A stretch of DNA of 64,000 nucleotides. Origin: Clostridia bacterium (GTDB lineage Bacteria; Bacillota; Clostridia; Oscillospirales; Acutalibacteraceae). The notes under the pieces were generated by a model. It saw only the letters and a list, made by a program, of their open reading frames with translations, was not told the origin of the DNA and did not search any database. A program made the translations under genes and the position numbers. This document shows, piece by piece, positions 1 through 7,679 of the stretch (positions are counted from its first letter, which is position 1; each line of letters begins with the position of its first letter). Location: assembly GCA_017416345.1 (NCBI GenBank), contig JAFQCR010000018.1, positions 62,001 through 126,000 of the forward strand. Reading direction: 5' to 3'.

Positions 1-769
1 ACTTTTCGTATGTAGCCTCGTTGACCGCTTTTTTGAAGGTGTCGGCGCTGCAGACCTTGTTTTCTTCAAGTCGTGCGGCGATCTTATCGATGGTCCAGCC
101 CTCGGGGATGGTGACCTTAACGGACTCGGCCTGGGTTCCCTGCTTGGTCAGCTTGTCAACGATATCCTCATAGCTGTCCTGCTTGGAGAAATAATAGATA
201 CCGTCACGGAACTTGGGTGCATAGCCACCTTGACTTGCATAAAATCTGAAGAACAAGGGACTGTCAATAACACCCTTTTCCTCCAGCATTTCGGCAATCT
301 CCTTGGCACTGGTGCCCTCGCTTACTTCGACCTGGATGTTTTCCTCAGCCGAATCGGCATCGAGATTAACACCGAGATAGTCCATTCCGAAATAAAGGAT
401 TATAGAGGCGGCGCTGATCGAAATGACCAGAATAGCGGCCATCCATATCACCGAAAAGAGACAGCCCTTGCCTGCCGACTGCTTTTTCTTTTTCTTCTTT
501 TTGACAGGTGCAGGCTCCTCGGGTGCGATATCGTCAGCGGCGGTGCTGTCAATAAAAAAGTCCTGACCGATAACAAAATCGTCCGAAAGGCGTGTGTCGT
601 CAAGGTCGGATGACGAATCAATGACCGGCTCGGTTGCTATAGGAGTCGGTTCATTCTTCGGCTTTCCGATCTTAAAATCGCTGTCCTCGCCCATATCGCT
701 GACCGAAGCGCTGTTGCCGTCGGTCACGGGCTCATCATCGGGTGTGATCTTGAAAAAATCGTTGTTCAT
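1..769 (-). CDS. mltG: Endolytic transglycosylase MltG (partial, C-terminus off the window)
   Basis: An open frame runs leftward from an ATG at 769 with no stop before base 1, so about 256 N-terminal residues are visible. Residues 1-85 are acidic and cytoplasmic-looking, followed by a run of seven lysines (about 90-96), one membrane helix (about 103-127) and an extracellular part beginning with a LysM-like fold (E-G-T-S-A-K-E-I-A) typical of YceG/MltG. Family members cut nascent glycan strands outside the membrane. The catalytic Glu region lies outside the window. It is the last gene of the thyX-tmk-DJ-1-fau run, 35 bp after fau. The long N-terminal cytoplasmic tail is common in Firmicute MltG. 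The family call rests on topology and the LysM-like subdomain only. Confidence 0.85.
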   Translation of the reverse strand, partial: MNNDFFKITPDDEPVTDGNSASVSDMGEDSDFKIGKPKNEPTPIATEPVIDSSSDLDDTRLSDDFVIGQDFFIDSTAADDIAPEEPAPVKKKKKKKQSAGKGCLFSVIWMAAILVISISAASIILYFGMDYLGVNLDADSAEENIQVEVSEGTSAKEIAEMLEEKGVIDSPLFFRFYASQGGYAPKFRDGIYYFSKQDSYEDIVDKLTKQGTQAESVKVTIPEGWTIDKIAARLEENKVCSADTFKKAVNEATYEK

Positions 770-804
770 TTGGTTCCTCCGTATTTTTTCAAACGTAAGA
801 TAAC

Positions 805-1428
805 TCAGATCTGTCTTAAAAACTTTCTGCGGTCGTCACGGCGGCGTAAGCTTACGTCCTTTATCCATTTTTCGGTGACGATAACGTCAACCGGACGGTC
901 AAACCGACCGTGGTACATGTGTCTGCGGATATACTCGGAGTAGCAGATGCCTGCACAAGCGCCCGTAAACCGTGACATATAGCGGTCGTAATAGCCCTTG
1001 CCGTAGCCCAATCGGTAACCGAGATAGTCGATCGATAAGGCGGGCAAAAGCATAAGACAACCCGTGAAATCATCAACTATCGGTGCATTTTCATCGGGCT
1101 CGAGCACACCGAAAGCGCCGGGTGAGAGGTCGTCCATCGACTCGATATAATGAAACTCCATCAATCGGGTATCGGGAATACATCTCGGCACGGCCACCCT
1201 TTTGCCGTCACGCAAGGCACCCTTGATTATCTCAATAGTGTCAACCTCGATAACGGTCGATACGTAGACCAGCACCGTCTTGCAGGCCTTATACTGATAA
1301 AGGCGGAACACGTTGCGTGCAACACCTGCGTCAAGCTTGGCTTTTTCCTCGGGGTCCATATTTCTGCGTTCCTCTTTAATGGAATTACGCAGCTCGGTCT
1401 TATACTGTCTTATATCTATCGGTCGCAT
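805..1428 (-). CDS. 5-formyltetrahydrofolate cyclo-ligase
   Basis: 207 residues, normal for the family. It converts 5-formyl-THF with ATP to 5,10-methenyl-THF, returning a folate storage form to the one-carbon pool. The family signature G-Y-R-L-G-Y-G-K-G-Y-Y-D-R is present near residues 137-149, along with an N-terminal K/R-rich helix (R-Q-Y-K-T-E-L-R). The start overlaps the end of the DJ-1 gene by 13 bp, so translation is probably coupled. In an operon with thyX, which consumes methylene-THF, this gene plausibly supports folate recycling during dTMP synthesis. The gene is often called fau, ygfA or yqgN. Confidence 0.93.
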   Translation of the reverse strand: MRPIDIRQYKTELRNSIKEERRNMDPEEKAKLDAGVARNVFRLYQYKACKTVLVYVSTVIEVDTIEIIKGALRDGKRVAVPRCIPDTRLMEFHYIESMDDLSPGAFGVLEPDENAPIVDDFTGCLMLLPALSIDYLGYRLGYGKGYYDRYMSRFTGACAGICYSEYIRRHMYHGRFDRPVDVIVTEKWIKDVSLRRRDDRRKFLRQI

Positions 1429-1961
1429 AACATTGCTGCCTTAAAGTGGTTGGCCGAAGCCTCACTCTGGATATATTTTACGATCTCAAAACCGAATTTC
1501 ATTGCGGCACCTGCGCCACAGCCCGTGATGATGTTACCGTCGGTCACAACGGCATCGCTCAAAACGGTTGCATTGCCCAGCTGTTCCTCAAAACCGGGGA
1601 AGCAGACAGCCTTTTTGCCGTCAAGCAGACCCTTGTGGCCTAAGATAGACGGTGCGGCACAAATAGCGGCAATAAGCAGGTTGTTTTCAACACAGTAATC
1701 AATAAACTTCTGCACGTTGGCGGCCTTTTCAAGGTTCAGAGTACCGGGCATTCCGCCGGGCAGGATGATACCCTCACAATCCTTGTCGGGACCTATCTCA
1801 CAGTCGATAACATCGGCAACAACGGGTACATTGTGCGATGAGGTTATGACCTTGGCACCGACACCGACGGTGTAGACCTCGATCTCGGCACGGCGCATAA
1901 TATCAACGGGAGCAAGTGCCTCCACCTGCTCAAAGCCCTCGGCCAAAAATACATAATACAT
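1416..1961 (-). CDS. DJ-1/PfpI family protein
   Basis: 181 residues with the class I glutamine amidotransferase-like fold of DJ-1/ThiJ/PfpI. Visible landmarks are E-G-F-E-Q-V-E-A near residue 8-15 (the Glu that pairs with the active cysteine), the P-G-G-M-P-G-T loop around residue 70, and the nucleophile elbow A-A-I-C-A-A-P-S near residue 102. Family members act as glyoxalase III, deglycase or chaperone-like stress proteins; the substrate here cannot be told from sequence. A good ribosome binding site (GGAAGTG) precedes the ATG at 1961. It lies between tmk and the cyclo-ligase gene in a leftward operon. Confidence 0.88.
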   Translation of the reverse strand: MYYVFLAEGFEQVEALAPVDIMRRAEIEVYTVGVGAKVITSSHNVPVVADVIDCEIGPDKDCEGIILPGGMPGTLNLEKAANVQKFIDYCVENNLLIAAICAAPSILGHKGLLDGKKAVCFPGFEEQLGNATVLSDAVVTDGNIITGCGAGAAMKFGFEIVKYIQSEASANHFKAAMLCDR

Positions 1962-1997
1962 AAATACACTTCCAAATTTTAAATATTACTCAAATCT

Positions 1998-2663
1998 TTA
2001 TTTTATAGCATCAAGCACGACCGCTAAAATTTCATCGGAAATCGAATCGATAGTGCGTGGCTTATCCCCGTCGGCACAGTTGATGACCGTCCAGCCACAC
2101 TTTTCGGCGGCATACTTTGCGGCCTTGCGGCAGGCGGCGAGATACTCCATATCCTTTTCGTGAATGTCCTTTTTAGACTCGTCACCGTTGTAGCGTGAAG
2201 CCACCATAGCCGACGAGACCTCGACCGGCATATCAAGGAAAATGACGGCATCGGGCTTGGGGATGGCGGTCTTTTCATACTCGGTCTCATAAAGCCAGGG
2301 CAGATATGTATCCCACTGCGCTTCAGGAAGCTTGGCCATCTGATGATAGGCGTTAGACTCAACGTAACGACCCGAGACCACCACACCGCCGTTGTCGTAA
2401 TAATCACTCCAATGACGCTTGTAGCTGGCATAACGGTCGACCGCATAGAAAAGCGATGCGGCATAAGCGTTGACGGCATCGGGCTTGGAGCCGAATTCAC
2501 CGCCCAAATACATACGCACCAAGGTGCTTGAGGGGTCCTCATAATCAGGGAAGGATATAAGCTTTGAATCAATCCCCTGCTCTTTAAGACGTTCAGGCAA
2601 AAGTGACACCTGCGTGGTCTTTCCGCATCCGTCAAGACCCTCGATAACAATAAGTTTACCCAT
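1998..2663 (-). CDS. tmk: Thymidylate kinase
   Basis: 221 residues. It phosphorylates dTMP to dTDP with ATP. The P-loop G-L-D-G-C-G-K-T-T is at residues 9-17 and the D-R-Y motif (A-V-D-R-Y-A-S-Y) near residue 75 binds substrate. It follows thyX by 14 bp, so the operon encodes two successive steps of dTTP synthesis. The sequence after the P-loop keeps the tmk pattern F-P-D-Y and the LID region, although overall it is more divergent than a standard Bacillus Tmk, resembling the longer clostridial forms. Confidence 0.9.
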   Translation of the reverse strand: MGKLIVIEGLDGCGKTTQVSLLPERLKEQGIDSKLISFPDYEDPSSTLVRMYLGGEFGSKPDAVNAYAASLFYAVDRYASYKRHWSDYYDNGGVVVSGRYVESNAYHQMAKLPEAQWDTYLPWLYETEYEKTAIPKPDAVIFLDMPVEVSSAMVASRYNGDESKKDIHEKDMEYLAACRKAAKYAAEKCGWTVINCADGDKPRTIDSISDEILAVVLDAIK

Positions 2664-2677
2664 AAATAAAATTCCTT

Positions 2678-3433
2678 TTAAGCCTTGTATTTCTCACGCA
2701 TTTCACGTATCTTGCCGCAGGTCATCTTACCCTCGGGGCAAGGACCTGTAAGGCACGAGGGGCCTGCATTTTTGAAGAGGTTGGGAGCAACCTCACGGCA
2801 GAGCATCAGCATTCTGTAGGCCAATTCTCTTATCTCCCACTGTGCACGGTTACAGCAACGGTGTCTGAAGAAATTGTGCAGACTGCGTGCGTTCATGGTG
2901 AGTATCATCTTGGTGTCGCAGGCGTTGGGAAGCACAAAGCGTGCATCCTCGATAGCCTTTTTCTCGGCGGCACGGTCGGCCGACTTTTCGTCCATACCAT
3001 TAGCCATCATGTCGGCCTTATGACGCTTTTTAAGGGTCTCGGTCAGGCGGTCGTAATACTCCTGATCCTTTTCCATTGCCTCAACAAAGAGTTTTTTGGC
3101 CTCGGGGTCGTTTTCGATCTCGGGCGGGGTCACATACTCAAACTGTGCCTCGGCGACGTAGCGCTGACTTTGAACCGAAAAGCTGGCCATTCTGTGACGG
3201 GTTATCTGTGCCAATAATGCTCTCGACACACCCTCGATACCGAAGGTAAACGAAGCGTGCTCGATAGGGCTCTCGTGGCCGATCTCGGACAGCATATCGA
3301 CAAACTGTGCCGTCTTTTCGGGGGTGAGCTTTTCTCTGACCTCGTCAATGGTGGACGGTGAATAGCAAAGCCTTGCGGCCGAAGCCACCGTCAATTCGGG
3401 ATCGGGCGTATGCGCCAATAAAGTAACTTTCAT
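2678..3433 (-). CDS. thyX: FAD-dependent thymidylate synthase ThyX
   Basis: 251 residues from the ATG at 3433, which is preceded by GGAGG at the right distance; a TTG 12 bp upstream lies in that ribosome binding site and is not a credible start. The ThyX signature [14 protein letters not shown] is at about residues 78-91. The enzyme makes dTMP from dUMP with methylene-THF, using NADPH and FAD, and replaces ThyA. It is the first gene of the thyX-tmk-DJ-1-cyclo-ligase-mltG operon, with its own promoter at 3526-3554. The C-terminal Cys-rich end (G-P-S-C-L-T-G-P-C) is found in clostridial ThyX. Confidence 0.94.
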   Translation of the reverse strand: MKVTLLAHTPDPELTVASAARLCYSPSTIDEVREKLTPEKTAQFVDMLSEIGHESPIEHASFTFGIEGVSRALLAQITRHRMASFSVQSQRYVAEAQFEYVTPPEIENDPEAKKLFVEAMEKDQEYYDRLTETLKKRHKADMMANGMDEKSADRAAEKKAIEDARFVLPNACDTKMILTMNARSLHNFFRHRCCNRAQWEIRELAYRMLMLCREVAPNLFKNAGPSCLTGPCPEGKMTCGKIREMREKYKA

Positions 3434-3525
3434 AATTTCCTCCAACCGCCTTTCGGGCGTTCATATAGAGTTAAGTCAGAACAAAAGAACGTAAAAAGCC
3501 TATGTTCTCATATTTATTCTATTGT

Positions 3526-3554
3526 ATTATATCAAACAATCCCCCATTTGGCAA
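3526..3554 (-). promoter_or_regulatory. Promoter of the thyX operon
   Basis: On the minus strand TTGCCA (3549-3554) and TATAAT (3526-3531) are separated by 17 bp, with a TG one base before the -10 (extended -10). It lies about 95 bp upstream of thyX. Confidence 0.65.
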
Positions 3555-3582
3555 TAACAAAGTTGTAAATTTATGCGGATAT

Positions 3583-3624
3583 AAAAAACGGCTTTTATCA
3601 GCCAAGCCGAAAAAAGCCGTTTGT
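3583..3624 (-). terminator. Rho-independent terminator after the XRE-family regulator gene
   Basis: Minus-strand stem AAACGGCTTTT / AAAAGCCGTTT with a 13-nt loop, followed by TTTTAT. It begins a few bases after the stop of the gene at 3631-4731 and isolates it from thyX. Confidence 0.75.
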
Positions 3625-3630
3625 GTCATA

Positions 3631-4731
3631 TTATAGCTTATATAAATTATTCTTAAAATTGATAAAATCCTCGGTGTCACGAATACCGTCAAATGCCTTA
3701 TCCGACAGTATCTCATTTATCAGATCAAGTTCCGTACCCGTGAAATTTTTACTTGTATAGACATTGTCGTGTGTGGCCTTGTTGAAGAAAATGCTTGTGA
3801 AGTTCTGTTTTCCGTCGGGTATTTGCTCATAGGCTATGGCGTGCTCTTTAGCCAACCTCAAATTCTCGAGTGCCTTTTCTGCATCCCCTATCTTGGCATA
3901 TTCCATACTCAAATAGCGGTATATCTGCGCCATCCTGCAATGATAGAATAAATAATTGCCGTCATAAAACACCAGTTTATATATTTTCAAAGCAGTCTCA
4001 ATGGCAAAGATCTTTTCCCTGCCGTCCTTATAGCCGCCGAAGATCATTCCCCGTGTCAGCAGATCGAGAAACTGCAGTGCGTTTCCGTGTACCTGAGCGT
4101 CACGCTTTTCGCGATTAAACATATATGCGTGTTCAAGCAACACATCCTTACAGACATAAAGGCTCGGAGCCATTTCGGCAAAATGCACCGCCTTTTCTTC
4201 ATCATAATGTCCACGGTGCTTTGAGCCGTAGGTCAGTACCAATATCTGTATTGCACTTCCGCGAATTTCTATATCCGTGCAATCCTCCAAAACTCTTTCG
4301 CATATTTTCAAAGCCTCGTCGGTATACTTATCGGCCGTTTCGATATCGTTCCCAAAATCCGATGACAGTCTGGCCGAGTGCAATGCGTACGCCAAATTTA
4401 TAAGGCACTCATAATTGGAAGGATATTTGGCAACCGCCCCTCTCCAATGCTCGACCGATTCTCTGACAAGTCCCTGCTGTGAAAGCCTTGAGCCGTCCTC
4501 CTTGAGCCTTTCCAGCTCGGCCTTTTGCTTTTCGATATCTCGCTCCAAAAGCACATCGGTGGTAACATCAAAAAAGTTTGCAATCGGAACTATCAACGAA
4601 ATATCGGGCGCTGCCGTGCCGTTTTCCCATTTGGAAACAGCCTGACACGAAACGTTAAGATAGGATGCCAGCTTTTCCTGGGTTATGTTTTTGGTTTTTC
4701 TTAAATTCTTTATCGTCTTACCGATACTCAT
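3631..4731 (-). CDS. XRE-family transcriptional regulator with a TPR-like C-terminal region
   Basis: 366 residues. Residues 1-62 form a Cro/CI-type helix-turn-helix (Q-E-K-L-A-S-Y-L-N-V-S as the first helices, then C-Q-A-V-S-K-W-E-N-G). A Glu/Lys/Leu-rich linker follows, and residues 90-366 consist of helical repeats resembling tetratricopeptide repeats (for example A-K-I-G-D-A-E-K-A-L-E-N-L). This architecture is common in Clostridia, where it often senses peptides or acts as an autoregulator. No ligand can be inferred. The upstream region has palindromes between this promoter and a rightward promoter (see 4793-4876), suggesting control of both itself and the DUF559/PHP genes. It ends at its own terminator. 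Confidence 0.85.
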   Translation of the reverse strand: MSIGKTIKNLRKTKNITQEKLASYLNVSCQAVSKWENGTAAPDISLIVPIANFFDVTTDVLLERDIEKQKAELERLKEDGSRLSQQGLVRESVEHWRGAVAKYPSNYECLINLAYALHSARLSSDFGNDIETADKYTDEALKICERVLEDCTDIEIRGSAIQILVLTYGSKHRGHYDEEKAVHFAEMAPSLYVCKDVLLEHAYMFNREKRDAQVHGNALQFLDLLTRGMIFGGYKDGREKIFAIETALKIYKLVFYDGNYLFYHCRMAQIYRYLSMEYAKIGDAEKALENLRLAKEHAIAYEQIPDGKQNFTSIFFNKATHDNVYTSKNFTGTELDLINEILSDKAFDGIRDTEDFINFKNNLYKL

Positions 4732-4770
4732 TATTTCACCTGCTTCAATATTTCTTGTAGCTACAATTTT

Positions 4771-4798
4771 ATTATACTGATTGCCGTATAATTTTCAA
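4771..4798 (-). promoter_or_regulatory. Promoter of the XRE/TPR regulator
   Basis: Minus-strand TTGAAA (4793-4798), 16-bp spacer, TATAAT (4771-4776). The perfect 12-bp palindrome AACTGATCAGTT (4800-4811) lies directly upstream of the -35. Confidence 0.6.
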
Positions 4799-4799
4799 T

Positions 4800-4846
4800 A
4801 ACTGATCAGTTGATGAAAAATCAACCGTAGGTTAATAAATCAACCG
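4800..4846. promoter_or_regulatory. Palindromes and direct repeat between divergent promoters (candidate operators)
   Basis: Three symmetrical elements are packed here: AACTGATCAGTT (4800-4811), GTTGAT-4-ATCAAC (4810-4825) and GGTTAAT-2-ATCAACC (4830-4845, one mismatch). The 10-mer AAATCAACCG recurs at 4818 and 4837, a 19-bp period. They sit between the -35 elements of the leftward and rightward promoters, the expected place for an XRE operator. Confidence 0.5.
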
Positions 4847-4847
4847 C

Positions 4848-4876
4848 TTGAAAAACTTGAAAATAAGTGATATATT
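4848..4876 (+). promoter_or_regulatory. Rightward promoter toward the repeat pair and DUF559 gene
   Basis: TTGAAA (4848-4853), 17-bp spacer, TATATT (4871-4876) with an extended TG. It would transcribe through the inverted repeats at 4928-5109 into the DUF559 and PHP genes. Apart from these elements and the repeats, the 4732-5196 gap shows no coding sequence. Confidence 0.5.
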
Positions 4877-4927
4877 ATTTGAGCGGAGAAAACTTAACTT
4901 CAACTCAAAAAGCCGTACGGCTTGATA

Positions 4928-5109
4928 GCCTTCTCCAGCGGAGAAGGTGGCAGCCGCAGGCTGACGGATGAGGAGAACCCCTGACTAATACGCTGTTTCC
5001 AGAACACCAAACTTCAAAATTCCAAGCGATAGAATCTATCTTAAGTTTTCACTGACTTGCTCTCCTCATCCACCATCTTCGATGGTCCCCCTTCCCCGCT
5101 GGGGAAGGC
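4928..5109. repeat. Inverted pair of a 48-bp palindromic repeat (locus 1)
   Basis: Two copies of about 48 bp face each other, 4928-4975 and 5062-5109, separated by 86 bp of unrelated sequence. Each starts with a short hairpin of the type CCTTCTCC-AGC-GGAGAAGG and ends in GGATGAGGAG, with a second small hairpin (AGCC-GCA-GGCT, or CCATC-TTC-GATGG in the other copy) between. The hairpins differ in sequence but keep pairing, which points to selection on structure. A related pair lies at 14775-14917, and both adjoin a DUF559 gene. Confidence 0.85.
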
Positions 5110-5196
5110 AAATCACACACTTTCCCTAAAATGACACACGAAGGCAAAAATGCAAGCACAACCAAAAAAACAAAACAACATAGTAAAAGGTGAGCT

Positions 5197-5574
5197 ATGA
5201 TTTACAAATACAACAAAAATCTTGTTGCGACCGCCAGAGCATTAAGAAAGAATATGACAAAGGAAGAAAAGCATCTTTGGTATGATTTTTTGAAAAGGTT
5301 ACCGTTCACGGTCAATCGGCAAAAGAATATTGGGGATTTTATTGTGGATTTTTTCATTGCCGAAAAAAGGGTTGTTATTGAAATTGACGGCAGCCAACAC
5401 TTTGAACCTACAAATAGAAAGGCAGATAAACAACGTGATGCCGAACTTTTTAAATTGGGGATAATGGTTTTGAGATATTCAAACTATGAGATCAACAAAA
5501 ATTTTGAAGCCGTTTGCAATGATATATTAAATCGCTTGAACTTAAAAGCGAGCGATTTGGTTTTTAAAGATTGA
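5197..5574 (+). CDS. DUF559 domain protein (Vsr/PD-(D/E)xK-like endonuclease fold), copy 1
   Basis: 125 residues, the usual length for stand-alone DUF559. The core motifs I-V-D-F-F-I and V-V-I-E-I-D-G-S-Q-H (about residues 48-69) match the very-short-patch-repair-like nuclease fold. The protein shares the block N-M-T-K-E-E-K-H-L-W-Y-D-F-L-K-R-L-P-F with the second copy at 14949-15332. Activity of the family is not established; nuclease function is inferred from the fold. The gene begins 88 bp after the inverted repeat pair and its stop is 10 bp from the PHP gene. Base composition is AT-richer than the following genes, consistent with an acquired gene. Confidence 0.82.
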   Translation: MIYKYNKNLVATARALRKNMTKEEKHLWYDFLKRLPFTVNRQKNIGDFIVDFFIAEKRVVIEIDGSQHFEPTNRKADKQRDAELFKLGIMVLRYSNYEINKNFEAVCNDILNRLNLKASDLVFKD

Positions 5575-5584
5575 GGGTTGGGTT

Positions 5585-6280
5585 ATGTTTAAATGTGAAA
5601 TGCATCTGCACACATCAGGTTGCAGTAAATGCGGAATATCGACCGTTGAGGAAATGGTGCTTTCCGCAAAAGAGATGGGCTTTCAGGGAATTGTTGTGAC
5701 CGACCATTTTTACCGTGGCAACACCTGCATCGACCGTAATTTGCCGTGGGAGGAGTTTGTCGCCGCCTATGAGGATAATTGGCTCAGGGGCAAGGCCTTT
5801 GGAGAAAGCGTTGGCATTGACGTTATCTTCGGTATCGAGGAGGTCTACAACAAGGATATGAAGGAGGTGCTGATCTATGGCATCACCCCCGACGAGCTGA
5901 AGGCCGAAACCGATTTCAGACACTATAATTTGGAGCAGATCTTTAAGTTTGTTGACAGTCACGGCGGATTTTTGTCCCACGCACACCCGTTCCGTGACCG
6001 TCCGTACATCAAAAACCCCGACGAAGAGCCCGACCCGAAGTTTCTTCACGGTGCCGAAGCCTTTAACGTAAGTGACCCCGACGACCGCAACGAAATGGCG
6101 GTAAAATATATTGAAAAATACGGCCTGAAGCCTTTGAGCGGCGGTGATGTTCACGTTTGCTCGCACCGTTTGGGAACCTCGGGCATTGCCGTGGGTGAAC
6201 GCATAACCGACACCAAGCAGTTGGCCAAGATCCTTCACTCGGGCAATTACCGAATGATGATCAACGGCGAGATCGTGTGA
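5585..6280 (+). CDS. PHP-domain metal-dependent phosphoesterase
   Basis: 231 residues with the PHP (polymerase and histidinol phosphatase) fold. Metal ligand motifs are visible in order: H-L-H-T near residue 7, V-T-D-H-F near 39, a Glu in F-G-I-E-E-V near 86, H-A-H-P-F near 132, and G-G-D-V-H near 191. Family members hydrolyse phosphomonoesters or nucleotides; the substrate is unknown. It starts 10 bp after the DUF559 gene and may be co-transcribed. An insertion with Cys residues (S-G-C-S-K-C-G) follows the first motif. Confidence 0.85.
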   Translation: MFKCEMHLHTSGCSKCGISTVEEMVLSAKEMGFQGIVVTDHFYRGNTCIDRNLPWEEFVAAYEDNWLRGKAFGESVGIDVIFGIEEVYNKDMKEVLIYGITPDELKAETDFRHYNLEQIFKFVDSHGGFLSHAHPFRDRPYIKNPDEEPDPKFLHGAEAFNVSDPDDRNEMAVKYIEKYGLKPLSGGDVHVCSHRLGTSGIAVGERITDTKQLAKILHSGNYRMMINGEIV

Positions 6281-6381
6281 TTTTTCGGCCGTTTTTGAGC
6301 AGATCAACAAGGACGCCACAGCCTGCGGTTTACATAACTTAAAAATTTACAAAAAATTGCAAAATTTTTGAAAATACCTCT

Positions 6382-6409
6382 TTTATATTTCGTTGGTTTA
6401 TGGTATTAT
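6382..6409 (+). promoter_or_regulatory. Promoter of prs
   Basis: TTTATA (6382-6387), 16-bp spacer, TATTAT (6404-6409), with TG one base before the -10. A leader hairpin (TCGGCAG ... CTGCCGA, 6421-6450) follows; it lacks a U-run and is not a terminator. Confidence 0.5.
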
Positions 6410-6485
6410 CTATACAGTAATCGGCAGTAAGCATTTTGCTCGTCTGCCGATATTCCGATTTAAGGTTTGAGTGGAGGAACAAAAA

Positions 6486-7619
6486 ATGGACAATATTGCA
6501 ACCTACAAGCATCTGCCCTACGGTGATATGGCCATCATCGCAATGAAAGGCTGTGAGGAGTTTGCCGACAAGGTAGACTACTATTTGAGACAATGGAGAG
6601 GCGCTCCCAACGAGGATAGCACGTTTGTTATCCATCCCCAGTGCCCCCGTTTCGGCACCGGTGAGGCCAAGGGTCTTATCGAGCACACCGCCCGCGGACT
6701 TGATGCTTTTATTATTTGTGACTGCTTTAACTACGGCGTCACCTACAAGATGTACGGTCAGACCGTGCCTATGAGCCCCGACGATCATTTCCAGGATCTG
6801 AAGCGTGTTATCGCCGCTTTGGGCGGTAAGGCAAGACGTATCAACGTCATTATGCCCATGCTTTACGAGGGCAGACAGCACCGCCGTACCGCACGTGAGT
6901 CTTTGGACTGTGCAATGGCTCTGCAGGAGCTGACCTCCTTGGGTGTCAAGAACATTCTCACCTTTGACGCACACGACCCCAGAATCTGTAATGCTATTCC
7001 TTTGGGCGGCTTTGACAATGTTCAGCCGACCTATCAGATGATAAAGGCTCTTTTGAAAAACATCCCCGATGTTAAGATCGACCGTGACCATTTGATGATC
7101 GTTGCTCCCGACGAGGGTGCAATTTCCCGTTGTATGTATTATTCTTCGGTTTTAGGTATAAACCTCGGTATGTTCTACAAGCGCAGAAACTACTCCATCG
7201 TTGTCAACGGCCGTAACCCCATTGAGGCTCACGAGTTCCTTGGAAACGATGTTACCGGCAAGGACCTTATCATTGTTGACGATATGATCTCCTCGGGTGA
7301 TTCGTTGCTTGACATTGCCGCACAGCTCAAGGCCAAGAACTGTAACCGTGTATTTGCCTTCACCACCTTCGGTCTTTTTGTTGAAGGATACGACAAGTTT
7401 GACCAGTATTACAAGGACGGTCTTATTGATAAGATCTTCACCACCAACCTTGTTTTCAACAAGCCCGACCTTATGGAGCGTGAGTGGTACGCACGTGTTG
7501 ATATGTCCAAGTATGTTGCATATCTCATCAATGCCATCAACTACGATAACTCCATCAGCTCTCTGCTCAATCCTATCGACCGCATCAAGAATTGCATCGA
7601 GAAGTACAACAACAGATAA
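6486..7619 (+). CDS. prs: Ribose-phosphate pyrophosphokinase, long atypical form
   Basis: 377 residues from the ATG at 6486, which has GGAGG nine bases upstream. It makes PRPP from ribose 5-phosphate and ATP. Standard bacterial enzymes have about 315 residues; this one has an extended N-terminus and insertions. The PRPP loop region reads I-I-V-D-D-M-I-S-S-G-D-S near residue 262, and V-A-P-D-E-G-A near residue 203 matches the conserved V-S-P-D-x-G segment. The flexible-loop/His segment reads F-D-A-H-D-P-R rather than the usual D-L-H-A-x-Q. It is probably the clostridial long-form Prs, and might act under different regulation or on another sugar phosphate. Monocistronic with its own terminator. 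Confidence 0.85.
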   Translation: MDNIATYKHLPYGDMAIIAMKGCEEFADKVDYYLRQWRGAPNEDSTFVIHPQCPRFGTGEAKGLIEHTARGLDAFIICDCFNYGVTYKMYGQTVPMSPDDHFQDLKRVIAALGGKARRINVIMPMLYEGRQHRRTARESLDCAMALQELTSLGVKNILTFDAHDPRICNAIPLGGFDNVQPTYQMIKALLKNIPDVKIDRDHLMIVAPDEGAISRCMYYSSVLGINLGMFYKRRNYSIVVNGRNPIEAHEFLGNDVTGKDLIIVDDMISSGDSLLDIAAQLKAKNCNRVFAFTTFGLFVEGYDKFDQYYKDGLIDKIFTTNLVFNKPDLMEREWYARVDMSKYVAYLINAINYDNSISSLLNPIDRIKNCIEKYNNR

Positions 7620-7631
7620 TAGCTACATCAC

Positions 7632-7666
7632 AAAAGCCGAACGGGTTTCCGTTCGGCTTTTTCTTT
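7632..7666. terminator. Terminator between prs and the AraC-type gene (probably bidirectional)
   Basis: GCCGAACGG (7636-7644), GTTT loop, CCGTTCGGC (7649-7657), preceded by AAAA and followed by TTTTTCTTT. It serves prs and, on the other strand, the convergent AraC-family gene ending at 7680. Confidence 0.9.
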
Positions 7667-7679
7667 GGCTTTATCTTTA

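Noticed and set aside
5615-6319. 234-codon minus-strand frame opposite the PHP gene
   Set aside because: The plus strand carries all PHP metal motifs; this frame has none.
6421-6450. Riboswitch or attenuator in the prs leader
   Set aside because: Only a simple 7-bp hairpin with an inner AGCA/TGCT pairing; no known aptamer pattern, no terminator.
6339-7091. 250-codon minus-strand frame opposite prs
   Set aside because: Antisense shadow of prs; no family motif and no start signals.
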